A DNA stretch of 51,315 bases, from NCBI GenBank assembly GCA_021108405.1, contig JAIOQW010000182.1:1-51315 (forward strand). The letters are read 5' to 3'. Under the pieces are notes generated by a model. It saw only the letters and a program-made list of their open reading frames with translations. It was not told where the DNA came from and did no database searches. The translations under genes were made by a program, and so were the position numbers. Positions 7,371-16,155 of this stretch are shown here, piece by piece. The first letter of the stretch is position 1, and every line of letters starts with the position of its first letter. This DNA comes from Methanosarcinales archaeon (GTDB lineage: Archaea; Halobacteriota; Methanosarcinia; Methanosarcinales; Methanocomedenaceae).

Positions 7371-9752
7371 TTACAACTCCTTGAATAATTTGACAACATC
7401 ATCAAAGTCTATTCTATCATTTTCATTGAAGTCAAAACATTTGATAGGTTCATTATTAGAAACCCAATCAAGACAAGTAAAGAATATAACAATGTCATTG
7501 AAGTCTATCACACCATTGCCGTTTATATCTTCATAAAGGCCATCAAAATCAGGATCAGTAGGTGCCATAACACATCCCGGGAAAGGAATAACACCAATAA
7601 CTTCAAGCTGGCTCGGCACAGTTTCCGTATTAATCATATCTCCATTGTCATCATCCATTGAGGCAACTGTAATCAGGATATTTGAATTACCTGTTTGATC
7701 CCCCCTTACTGTTAATGTTGCTAAAGGCACATCTACTGCTCCATTCTCTATCTGACTGTTCAGGTCTGTGGCTGTTAGCCAGACAGAATCACCGGGTAGA
7801 GAACTAGTAGAATTTAAGGCTACCCAATCCGGGAATTCAACTGATATTATCTCAGCTACACTTGGATTTGGGAGTGAGATGGTAATGTTGTATCCAGAGA
7901 GACCATTTGGTGCACTGTCAAGTGTCAGATTTATTTTTTGTGATGAGTTAAGTGGAAGATTGAAGTTGGAAGCACTAAAGGATACAATTGATACCGGTAT
8001 ACCCCACGATATTAATGGGAAGTTATCTACACCAGACCCAACAGGTATATTGTAGGGTGAATCGCAGATGCCGGGAATATTAGTACCAATGCAACCCTCA
8101 CATGGTTCATCATAATCACTCCAGTGGTTGCCGATAGTTCCATTATCCCACTGGTTGCTAAGATTGTTATCGTCAATATATTCATAGGCATTATATATCG
8201 AATTATTATCGAGATTATTCTGATAGATTAGGTTGTCGAATGCATTCTGGATATAAATCCCGTAATCGTTGTTTGTGATTTTGTTATTGATTATTTTGTT
8301 ATTGGTAATTTCTTCATAATCAAGGCTCCCATAAAGATGAATACCATACTCATTGTTTAATATGTTGTTAGAAATTACAGTACTATAACAAGTTAACGGT
8401 CCAATTGAGATGCCGATTGTACTGTTTAAAATAGTATTGTTAACTATAATATTATCGTAAGTATACCATAAATCGATACCGCTATATGAATTAATTATTT
8501 TGTTGTTAATTATTTTAGAACAATCACCACCCATATTATAAGCAATACCGCCCCCTGAGATTGTGTTGTTTATTATTGTGTTATATCTAGCAGTATCCCA
8601 TTCACATATACTGGCATTTGATATATTATTGCCGGTTACTAAGTTATATTTGCTGCCATAAGATAAGAAAATTCCATAATAATAATTTATTGTGGGTTCA
8701 TTTATATTATTATCAATTATAGTATTATTAAAATCATAGTCCAATCTAATACTATATTCGGTATTATTCGAAAAATCATTATAAGATATTGTATTATTAT
8801 TATTGAAAGCAGAATTAAAAAGAATACCTATTTCATTATTTACAATGGTGTTGCGAGTAATAGTATTGTTTTTATTATTTTCGAATAAACAAATACCTCC
8901 TCCATTAATAATATTGTGAGAGATTGTGTTATTAGTATTATCATTGTAAAAGAAAATTCCACTAATTCCACTATTTATAATAGTATTATCAGTAATCGTA
9001 CTATTTCTTATATTTTCATCAAATCTTATTCCATCTCTAAAATTCTTTATTTCCAAATTCCGAATAGTCAATTTGTTTTTATCCCCACAACCAACAACAC
9101 CATAACCTGTACCATTACCAGACAAAACATGCCCATTCCCGTCCAAGATTATATTATCACTATCTATCTGAATGGTGTCGGTTAAATTAGTTGTCAAAGT
9201 ACAGGTCTTGTTATCAGAGTCCCAGTTGCCAATACAAGTACAATCACCACCGGTTTCATTATCATTGATTACCCAGGCAGTAGTATTCTGAGACATATCT
9301 CTATCTTTTGGAATAAATTCAGTCCGGATAATAATAAGATGCGGCTTTGACAGGTCTTGCTTATAAGTATAAGTTCCGTTTGTATCAGTTGTAAAAGTAA
9401 TAACGTTATTATGATCATCTTCATACTTGCGATAAGTCGTTTGGGGTAGGAAACCGCCAAGTGTCATCTGGGTTGAAGTATCATTATTAACCGGCTCAAT
9501 GTGAATAGTCACTACTTCATACATTGATCCAAGTATAATTTTAATCTGCTTTGAACTCATTACTGTTATATTCAGATACTCACTGTTGTTTAATTCAAAA
9601 TATGAACCTTCAGCTGCCAAGCGGCCCGGAATCTGATATCCTTCCAGGCGGTCGATCTCTAAAGGCTTATTATCCATAACCTGAGCCAAACCTATATTTG
9701 TCAAACTCAAGTAGAAACATATAATGCTTATTGTAAAAATTTTCTTTTTCAT
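7371..9752 (-). CDS. Secreted NosD-type beta-helix protein with cohesin and dockerin domains
   Basis: A 793-residue exported protein. Domains in order: a signal peptide (MKKKIFTISIICFYLSLTNI, cleavage near LAQ); a beta-rich region to about residue 170; a long NosD/right-handed beta-helix (about 170-570) with many NNTI-x-NNTI-type turns and the typical end GNHWSDYDEPCEGC; a cohesin-like domain (about 580-710, VSFSASNFNLPLNSSQKINL); and a C-terminal dockerin-like pair of EF-hand loops (DINGNGVIDFNDI and DFNENDRIDFDDV). Cohesin plus dockerin on one chain would allow head-to-tail assembly. The beta-helix DNA is very AT-rich. I start at the ATG followed by the signal peptide; an in-frame codon 33 bases upstream adds only a polar tail. 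Confidence 0.85.
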   Translation of the reverse strand: MKKKIFTISIICFYLSLTNIGLAQVMDNKPLEIDRLEGYQIPGRLAAEGSYFELNNSEYLNITVMSSKQIKIILGSMYEVVTIHIEPVNNDTSTQMTLGGFLPQTTYRKYEDDHNNVITFTTDTNGTYTYKQDLSKPHLIIIRTEFIPKDRDMSQNTTAWVINDNETGGDCTCIGNWDSDNKTCTLTTNLTDTIQIDSDNIILDGNGHVLSGNGTGYGVVGCGDKNKLTIRNLEIKNFRDGIRFDENIRNSTITDNTIINSGISGIFFYNDNTNNTISHNIINGGGICLFENNKNNTITRNTIVNNEIGILFNSAFNNNNTISYNDFSNNTEYSIRLDYDFNNTIIDNNINEPTINYYYGIFLSYGSKYNLVTGNNISNASICEWDTARYNTIINNTISGGGIAYNMGGDCSKIINNKIINSYSGIDLWYTYDNIIVNNTILNSTIGISIGPLTCYSTVISNNILNNEYGIHLYGSLDYEEITNNKIINNKITNNDYGIYIQNAFDNLIYQNNLDNNSIYNAYEYIDDNNLSNQWDNGTIGNHWSDYDEPCEGCIGTNIPGICDSPYNIPVGSGVDNFPLISWGIPVSIVSFSASNFNLPLNSSQKINLTLDSAPNGLSGYNITISLPNPSVAEIISVEFPDWVALNSTSSLPGDSVWLTATDLNSQIENGAVDVPLATLTVRGDQTGNSNILITVASMDDDNGDMINTETVPSQLEVIGVIPFPGCVMAPTDPDFDGLYEDINGNGVIDFNDIVIFFTCLDWVSNNEPIKCFDFNENDRIDFDDVVKLFKEL

Positions 9753-9773
9753 ACTACCAATTCCTTTCCTATC

Positions 9774-9824
9774 AGGCTGTCCCAAAAGTCCAAAAAAAGG
9801 AAATTTTAATTTTGAGACGGTCTG
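9774..9824. repeat. Short inverted repeat resembling insertion-sequence ends
   Basis: AGGCTGTCCCAAAA (9774-9787) and, on the opposite strand, AGACCGTCTCAAAA (ending at 9824) form an imperfect inverted repeat around about 20 bases. GGCTGTCCCAAAA is a frequent terminal sequence of insertion sequences, so this may be the fused ends of a lost IS. There is no transposase. Confidence 0.35.
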
Positions 9825-10099
9825 TATAACGTGTTATAGGAACACAACCACACTTAACTCTTTCGATAGATGAATACATTTAATTATATACCTTCCGATA
9901 GATGTGATGAAAATAAATAATTTATAAAATAAAATAACTTAGCAGGTTGTTCCAAATCCAACCTCCACAATTTCATAGAATTCTAATATCCAGCACTTGA
10001 ATTTATATTTTCCTATAATTTTCCGATAAATCAGAGTGGACTCGCCAAAATTACTAAAAAATAAAGAATTTTTAGCGGGAAGGGAAATATTTACAAGAA

Positions 10100-10151
10100 A
10101 GACCATGTGTTATGTCTGCTTTAATGATCTAATTGGTTTGAAGTAATTTCA
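10100..10151 (-). pseudogene. Duplicated fragment of the methyltransferase gene
   Basis: AGACCATGTGTTATGTCTGC and the following 30 bases match 6912-6963, inside the methyltransferase gene, with about six differences. On the minus strand it would encode part of LLQTNQIIKAGLTHG. Nothing else in the 9825-10200 gap is recognisable; it is AT-rich and probably carries the promoter of the next gene. Confidence 0.65.
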
Positions 10152-10200
10152 TATATTCCTATAGAGTATATATAACAACAATTTGAATAAAGGTACTATA

Positions 10201-11496
10201 ATGGAAAATACAGAGCCTTCAAATAACAACACATTTTCTTTTATCCACACTGCTGATCTTCATCTCGACAGCCCGTTTACGGGTATTACTAAGATCGATC
10301 CGAAAATAGGAAAAAAGCTTGTCAGATCCACATTCCAGGCATACGAGACAATCATTGATCTTTGTATTGATAAAAAAGTTGATTTTCTTCTAATTGCAGG
10401 TGATATATATAATAGTGCTGATAAAAGCCTGTATGCCCAACTTACATTCATAAGCGGATTAAAAAAACTTTCAAATGCAGGAATATCAACCTATATCGCA
10501 CATGGCAATCACGACCCGCTTAATGGCTGGTCAGCAACTCTAAAGTGGCCTGAGAACGTTTTTATCATGAGTGGTGATTGTGTTAATACCTTTTCATATA
10601 AGAAAAACCAAACAATAGTTGCCAGGATCGCAGGAATAAGTTACACGCACCAACATATCACATCAAACCTTACTGAAAATTTCCCGCACAAAGAAGAAGA
10701 TGACCCGTTTACCATAGGCCTTCTACATTGCACTATCGGGTCAAATACCGGGCATGAGCCTTATGCTCCATGTACAATACAGGATCTTAAGGATCTCAAC
10801 TATGATTACCTGGCACTTGGACATATCCATACAACATCAATCGTGAATGATAGTGATCCCGTCATCATTTATCCTGGAAATCCACAGGGACGTAATCCGG
10901 GGGAAACGGGTCCGAAAGGATGTTATCTTGTAAGAGTTGATCAGAATAGGTCAATATCAACAGAGTTTATTGAGACTGATAATATACGCTGGTTCACTGA
11001 AGAGATATCAATAGAAGAGATACCAACAGAACAGGAACTCCTGGATAAAATTATAGATCACACCGAATCGATCACTGCAAATGCAAACGAACGCTTTTTG
11101 ATGTGCAGGTACATTCTCACAGGAAGAGGGGCATTACATACTACTCTTGCAAAAGAAGGAGTTCTTGATGATATAATTAAGTATCTGCGTGAAGAAGAAA
11201 TATCCGGTTCTGTGTGGATTGAGCAACTGGTAGATAACAGCCGCCGTTTTATTGACCGGAATATGCTATTGAATAGAAACGACTTTATCGGGGATATTGT
11301 TCGCCTTGTTGATGAGTTATCTGAAAATGTGGGATCACTTGAATCTATTGAAAAGTCACTTGAACCTTTATTTACCTCTGCCAGGGCAAAGAAATTACTT
11401 AAAAAGATCGACCATGAGGAACTGCCTGATCTTATCAACCAGGCAGAGGACATGCTGCTGAACAGGATCATCATTGAGGATGAACATGAATATTGA
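10201..11496 (+). CDS. YhaO/Mre11-like DNA repair metallophosphoesterase
   Basis: A 431-residue metallophosphoesterase of the SbcD/Mre11 superfamily, closest in layout to Bacillus YhaO. Metal-binding motifs are all present: FIHTADLHLDSPF (D-x-H), LLIAGDIYNSAD (GD), YIAHGNHDPLNG (GNHD), LLHCTIG and LALGHIHTTSI (GHIH). The C-terminal third is helical and probably forms the capping or partner-binding part. It overlaps the start of a YhaN-like ATPase gene by 11 bases, so the two are translationally coupled and likely form a nuclease-ATPase complex for DNA ends. The ATG at 10201 has AAAGGT upstream; a TTG 18 bases earlier is less likely. Confidence 0.88.
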   Translation: MENTEPSNNNTFSFIHTADLHLDSPFTGITKIDPKIGKKLVRSTFQAYETIIDLCIDKKVDFLLIAGDIYNSADKSLYAQLTFISGLKKLSNAGISTYIAHGNHDPLNGWSATLKWPENVFIMSGDCVNTFSYKKNQTIVARIAGISYTHQHITSNLTENFPHKEEDDPFTIGLLHCTIGSNTGHEPYAPCTIQDLKDLNYDYLALGHIHTTSIVNDSDPVIIYPGNPQGRNPGETGPKGCYLVRVDQNRSISTEFIETDNIRWFTEEISIEEIPTEQELLDKIIDHTESITANANERFLMCRYILTGRGALHTTLAKEGVLDDIIKYLREEEISGSVWIEQLVDNSRRFIDRNMLLNRNDFIGDIVRLVDELSENVGSLESIEKSLEPLFTSARAKKLLKKIDHEELPDLINQAEDMLLNRIIIEDEHEY

Positions 11497-14400
11497 AAAT
11501 ATCCATATAGATGGTTTCGGGCAGTTCAATCAACTGTCCATAGATGATCTTCAACCTGGTTTAACAATTTTCAAAGGAAATAATGAGGCCGGTAAATCCA
11601 CGTTACTTTCATTTATCAGGTGTATGCTTTTCGATTTTCCCGGCGCAAGATCAGCATCTAAATTCTATCCACCGTTAGCTGGTGGGAATCATGGCGGAAG
11701 ACTGGTTATTACTACAGATTCCAATGAACGATGTGTTATTGAACGGTATGCAGGTAATAAGAACAATGTAAAAGTCACATTTAATAATGGTGTGACCGGA
11801 GCAGACGCAGAACTCTCAAAATTGCTCAATTATATAGACAAAGACATATTTAATAATATCTATGCATTTGGTCTGGATGAACTGCAGAGATTTGAGACCT
11901 TGAATAACGAGAACATCCGGGCCAATATTTACAGTGCCGGCATAGGGACAGGAAGAGTATCTATACCTGATGTGCAAAAAGGTCTAAAGAACTCTGTTGA
12001 AGTATTATATAAAAAACGTGGACGCAACCCTGAGATAAACCAGCTGGTCAGTGAAATAGAGGATATGGATAGACAGATATCTGATATTAAAAATGACCAG
12101 GCAAAATATGATTCACTTCATGCTGATGAGCAGATGCGATCAAATACTATCAACTTATTGAAAGATGAGCGTTCAAGAATACAAAAAAAACTTAACCGCA
12201 TACATGATTTGATATCTGTCCAGGATGATTGGAAGAATATGCAGGATGCACGAATAACTCTTAGCGATCTACCGCAGATCAAGGATTTCCCGGAAAAAGG
12301 AATAGACAATCTAGATCGAATCCTTGAAAAAATAACAGATGTCGAAGAGACAATCTCATTATCAAACGAAAAATCCCAGGTCAATAAAGCACAACAAGAG
12401 AGGATAATTATAGATGAAGAACTGCTTGTGCAACGAGATACCATACTGGATCTTGGTAACGGAATTGAGAAATACCGATCAGAAAAAGATCAATTGCCTG
12501 AGCAAAAACAAAAGCTAAAAAATGAATATTCAACATTTTTAGATTTACTTGGTGATCTTGGACCGAAGTGGGATGAAGAAATGTTAAATCGTTTTGATAG
12601 ATCGATCCCTGCAAAAGAAACTGTCATTCAAAAACGTAAGCTTATTGATGAGGTTAAAGAGCATATTGAAAAAATACAAACTCATCTGATGCAACGAAAC
12701 CATGATTTAAAAAATATAGATGATGATATTAACAAGATCAAAGAAAAAATCCACTCAACTACAGTTACGATAACCTATGAAGAGATGAGCAGGAAAATGG
12801 AGGCACTACGAAATCTGCGCCAAAAATATCCAATCCTCACACAAAAAGAATCTGAATTAAAGAGTATTCAAAAAGAGGAAGCGTTTTTTAGTGCTGTACG
12901 GCCAGCGATCACCAAAACAATACAAAAAGCTCCCTTCTGGCCGGCAGTGGTGATGTTCCTTATCGGTATCATGGGATTAATTTATGGATATTATAGTGGT
13001 ACTTTTCTCTTTGGAAGTATTTTTTTCATTCTACTTTGTATCAGTGCTGTTGCTTATTATGTTTCAACAAGACAAAATACGCCTATATCAGGAGCAAATA
13101 CCAACGGCACCGGTATTTCACAGGAAGATCCCAAAGAGACCCGGGATTTTTCAAATCTCAAGCAGCAGCTTATAGATGAGATCAGCTCATTGAAAGATCT
13201 TATGCAAAATTATGCCAATTCATGTGGGTTTGATATCATTCCTGAGCCAGCATTGCTTGAGAAGCGTGATATGGAATTACAAGAAACTGCCTATGCTCTT
13301 AAGGACCTATCAGGTTTACAGGATGAATGTGGTAAATTATCAAAAAAAAGAGATAAACTTATTCAAGATTCGGCAGAATTAAAAGAAACACTCAACAATA
13401 AGCAACAGTCATTATTAAGAATAGATACGCAGTGGAAAGAATGGCTATTAAGCTATGATCTTGATCCAACACTTTCTCCTGAGAGTATACTTGAAATATT
13501 TTCAACAATCAAGTCATGCTATGAAAAACAAAAGACGATATATACACTCAAATCCCAGATCAATTCAACTGAGAGTTCCATCCATACTTATGAAGAAAGG
13601 ATACAAACTCTTCTTAAGCAGTGCGGACGCATCCCGTGCGGACTTTCTCTTGATATGGATCTTCAAAAGATGCGCGAGGATGTTGAGGATGCGCTTAACC
13701 AAACTCAACAGCTCAATCAATTACATACTGCTCATGAAGATCTGGTGAGAGATCTTAGTACTGCCAAAAAAAGATGCGATAACCTGAATATTGAGCTTTC
13801 TGATCTTCTTTCATCAGGTCATTCTGATAATGAAGATATGTTTAGAAAAAATGCTCGTGTATGGGAGAAGCGGCTCGAACTGTATAATGAGATCCAAAGT
13901 TCAACTAAACACATAAGGAAAGTCTCAGGAGACGGTAAACTCTATGACAATCTTATTGATGAGCTTGAAAAAGCAGATATCACGGATTTAAAAACAGATG
14001 AGGAAAAATATAAGGATCGTCTTGAAGAACTTGATAATAAGCTCTCAATTAATCTTGATGATCGTGGAGCAATCCACAACAAGATCGAACAGCTTGAACA
14101 CCATGAAGAAGGGTCAAAGTTTCGAATGGAAAGAGAGATCCAAAAAGAGCAATTACATAACAGATCACGTAACTGGGCTGCTCTGGTGATTGCACAGGAA
14201 ATTCTAAATAAGGCAATAGAAATTTATGAAAAAGAGCGACAGCCTGCGGTTATCATTGAAGCACAGTCGTTTTTTGCCAATTTCACAGCCAGGCGGTATA
14301 AGCGTATTTATTCACCACTGGATTCCGCTGATATCTTTGTTGAGGACAGGGATGGTAAAGTCAAGGGAATAGACCAACTGAGCAAAGGTACGAAAGAACA

Positions 14401-14653
14401 GCTCTATCTTGCATTAAGGTTCGGATTTATCAGGTATTTTGGAAAACAATCTGAGGCAATTCCAATCGTATTTGATGAGATCCTGGTGAATTTTGACCCT
14501 GTACGATCACAAAATGCCAGCAATGCTATTCGTGAACTTGCAGCAACAAACCAGATACTATTTTTTACCTGCCATCCTGAGACTGTGAAGATACTTGCAG
14601 ATGCGTCGCCGGATGCACAGGTCATTGATCTGGATAATTGTCTGGAATATTAA
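11486..14653 (+). CDS. YhaN-like SMC/Rad50-type AAA ATPase
   Basis: A 1055-residue ATPase with a split nucleotide-binding head. Walker A (GNNEAGKSTLLSF) is near residue 35. Long coiled coils fill about 180-480 and 560-900, interrupted by two hydrophobic segments (about 490-535, ending AVAYYVSTRQN), and the signature LSKGTKEQLYLALRFGF and Walker B IPIVFDEILVNFDP lie near the end. The central hydrophobic pair is typical of YhaN rather than Rad50, whose coil tip has a zinc hook; no CxxC hook is seen. ATG 11486 is chosen because GAGG lies 6 bases upstream and MNIENIHIDGFGQF is the family-like start. It is the partner of the preceding YhaO-like gene. Confidence 0.87.
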   Translation: MNIENIHIDGFGQFNQLSIDDLQPGLTIFKGNNEAGKSTLLSFIRCMLFDFPGARSASKFYPPLAGGNHGGRLVITTDSNERCVIERYAGNKNNVKVTFNNGVTGADAELSKLLNYIDKDIFNNIYAFGLDELQRFETLNNENIRANIYSAGIGTGRVSIPDVQKGLKNSVEVLYKKRGRNPEINQLVSEIEDMDRQISDIKNDQAKYDSLHADEQMRSNTINLLKDERSRIQKKLNRIHDLISVQDDWKNMQDARITLSDLPQIKDFPEKGIDNLDRILEKITDVEETISLSNEKSQVNKAQQERIIIDEELLVQRDTILDLGNGIEKYRSEKDQLPEQKQKLKNEYSTFLDLLGDLGPKWDEEMLNRFDRSIPAKETVIQKRKLIDEVKEHIEKIQTHLMQRNHDLKNIDDDINKIKEKIHSTTVTITYEEMSRKMEALRNLRQKYPILTQKESELKSIQKEEAFFSAVRPAITKTIQKAPFWPAVVMFLIGIMGLIYGYYSGTFLFGSIFFILLCISAVAYYVSTRQNTPISGANTNGTGISQEDPKETRDFSNLKQQLIDEISSLKDLMQNYANSCGFDIIPEPALLEKRDMELQETAYALKDLSGLQDECGKLSKKRDKLIQDSAELKETLNNKQQSLLRIDTQWKEWLLSYDLDPTLSPESILEIFSTIKSCYEKQKTIYTLKSQINSTESSIHTYEERIQTLLKQCGRIPCGLSLDMDLQKMREDVEDALNQTQQLNQLHTAHEDLVRDLSTAKKRCDNLNIELSDLLSSGHSDNEDMFRKNARVWEKRLELYNEIQSSTKHIRKVSGDGKLYDNLIDELEKADITDLKTDEEKYKDRLEELDNKLSINLDDRGAIHNKIEQLEHHEEGSKFRMEREIQKEQLHNRSRNWAALVIAQEILNKAIEIYEKERQPAVIIEAQSFFANFTARRYKRIYSPLDSADIFVEDRDGKVKGIDQLSKGTKEQLYLALRFGFIRYFGKQSEAIPIVFDEILVNFDPVRSQNASNAIRELAATNQILFFTCHPETVKILADASPDAQVIDLDNCLEY

Positions 14654-14759
14654 TCCGTGTAAACTTCTTGTGATTACCTGGGACCTGGAAAATGTGGAGG
14701 AGTATAAAAGTAGCAGTATGAGGTTTGTACCACTATGGAAGTGGCTTCTCATTTTCTAA

Positions 14760-16112
14760 TTATTTATTAACAACAAGCTTCTCAAACATTTCATGCATCA
14801 GCAAATTCTCAAGTGCAAATCCGCACAGATTACCTATCGATTCAACCAGATTCATATCTTCCTCATGAATCTCCATATACGGTGATACCATAAGATCAGC
14901 AAACCCGATAACCTTCCCCTTTGATCTCAACTGAACAGTAAAAATTTGTTCTACACCATACCCCTGGTCTGCCTCAGTAATTCCCGGTATCCGTATTGAA
15001 GGTACGAACAAATTTACCACCCTGTCAGATGAGAGTACAGCCTGTACTCCCGGACTGTCAAGAGGTTGTTTTTCTATCAGTTCAATAAATTTAGAAGGCA
15101 ATCCCTTGCACAGCTTGACCACTGCCATATCATGTTCTTCATCCACAATATAAACACATCCCCCCTCAATTTGCAGCACATCCATTACCTTATCAAGAGC
15201 ACATTCGATCAGGTCATCCGAACCGGAAAAACTACTGAACAGTCTATCAATATCATAAAGCAAAGTGATCTCACGGTTCTTCTTATCGATCTCTTCTCTT
15301 GCACGGTTACGTTCAGTAACATCACGGAAAACCCCGATATGTTTGGACATTTCCCCTTCTTCATTTATAGCAGACGAGATGATGCACTCGAGATGGATCA
15401 TATTATCCTTTTTGTTTATAATTTCGGTCTCAAAAAGTTCATGTCTTGCATATCTCATATCCGGTATGCAGGGCATATGATGACCCATCGGGGAATTTTT
15501 TCCAACAGGAAGATCACACTGCATGATCTCGTGCATCCTTTTATTACAATATACCATGTTCATGTCAGTGTCTGTTACGATCACTCCATCTGCCATATCT
15601 TCCAGTATAGCATCAAGGAATTTTTTTGTATCCATTAGTTCGTTGTATTTCTCCTCAAGCTTTCCAAATACACGATCACTATACTGCCTGAGGTATTCTT
15701 CCTCAGTTTCAATAACAGGCTGTGTGGGTTTAAGCTGTCCGCTGGTATATTTCTTAGATACTATTTCTATTTTTTTAAGCAATTCCTTTGGTTCGATCGG
15801 TTTGACAATGAACAATGATACACCCAGCTTTGTTGCAAGCTGCTTATCCTTATTACTTACATAGTTGGCAGTATAGAAAATAAATAGGATATCTCTTATC
15901 TCTTTGTTCTTTTTAATATTGCGAAGTAGTGTAAACCCATCCATTTTCGGCATCATGATATCAGAAATGATCATATCCGGTTTTGATGTATTCACAGACT
16001 CAAGAGCCTCTAAACCATTGGAAGCTTCTATTACCTCATAGTTACATGAAGTGAGTAATTTTTTCAGCAGCATCCTGTCATTTTTGCTATCTTCTGCGAT
16101 CAATATTTTCAT
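14760..16112 (-). CDS. Response regulator with PAS and GAF domains (REC-PAS-GAF)
   Basis: A 450-residue signalling protein. The receiver domain covers residues 1-120, with acidic pocket AEDS, phospho-acceptor D51 (IISDIMMPKMDGF) and lysine in FIVKPIEP. A short linker leads to a PAS domain at about 165-275 (MADGVIVTDTDMNMVYCNKRM, ending VFRDVTERNRAREE) and a GAF domain at about 290-445. There is no kinase or DNA-binding output domain, so the output is probably protein-protein. The PAS domain holds several cysteines (MQCDLP, MPCIPDM), possibly a redox or metal site. It lies downstream of a histidine kinase gene on the same strand with a gap of 43 bases. Confidence 0.88.
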   Translation of the reverse strand: MKILIAEDSKNDRMLLKKLLTSCNYEVIEASNGLEALESVNTSKPDMIISDIMMPKMDGFTLLRNIKKNKEIRDILFIFYTANYVSNKDKQLATKLGVSLFIVKPIEPKELLKKIEIVSKKYTSGQLKPTQPVIETEEEYLRQYSDRVFGKLEEKYNELMDTKKFLDAILEDMADGVIVTDTDMNMVYCNKRMHEIMQCDLPVGKNSPMGHHMPCIPDMRYARHELFETEIINKKDNMIHLECIISSAINEEGEMSKHIGVFRDVTERNRAREEIDKKNREITLLYDIDRLFSSFSGSDDLIECALDKVMDVLQIEGGCVYIVDEEHDMAVVKLCKGLPSKFIELIEKQPLDSPGVQAVLSSDRVVNLFVPSIRIPGITEADQGYGVEQIFTVQLRSKGKVIGFADLMVSPYMEIHEEDMNLVESIGNLCGFALENLLMHEMFEKLVVNK

Positions 16113-16155
16113 GATAGATACATCCTGATTATTTTCTTAATTATTATCACATTCC

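Noticed and set aside
15066-15638. A 190-codon plus-strand frame opposite the REC-PAS-GAF gene
   Set aside because: It lies entirely antisense to a well-supported gene, with no recognisable domain.
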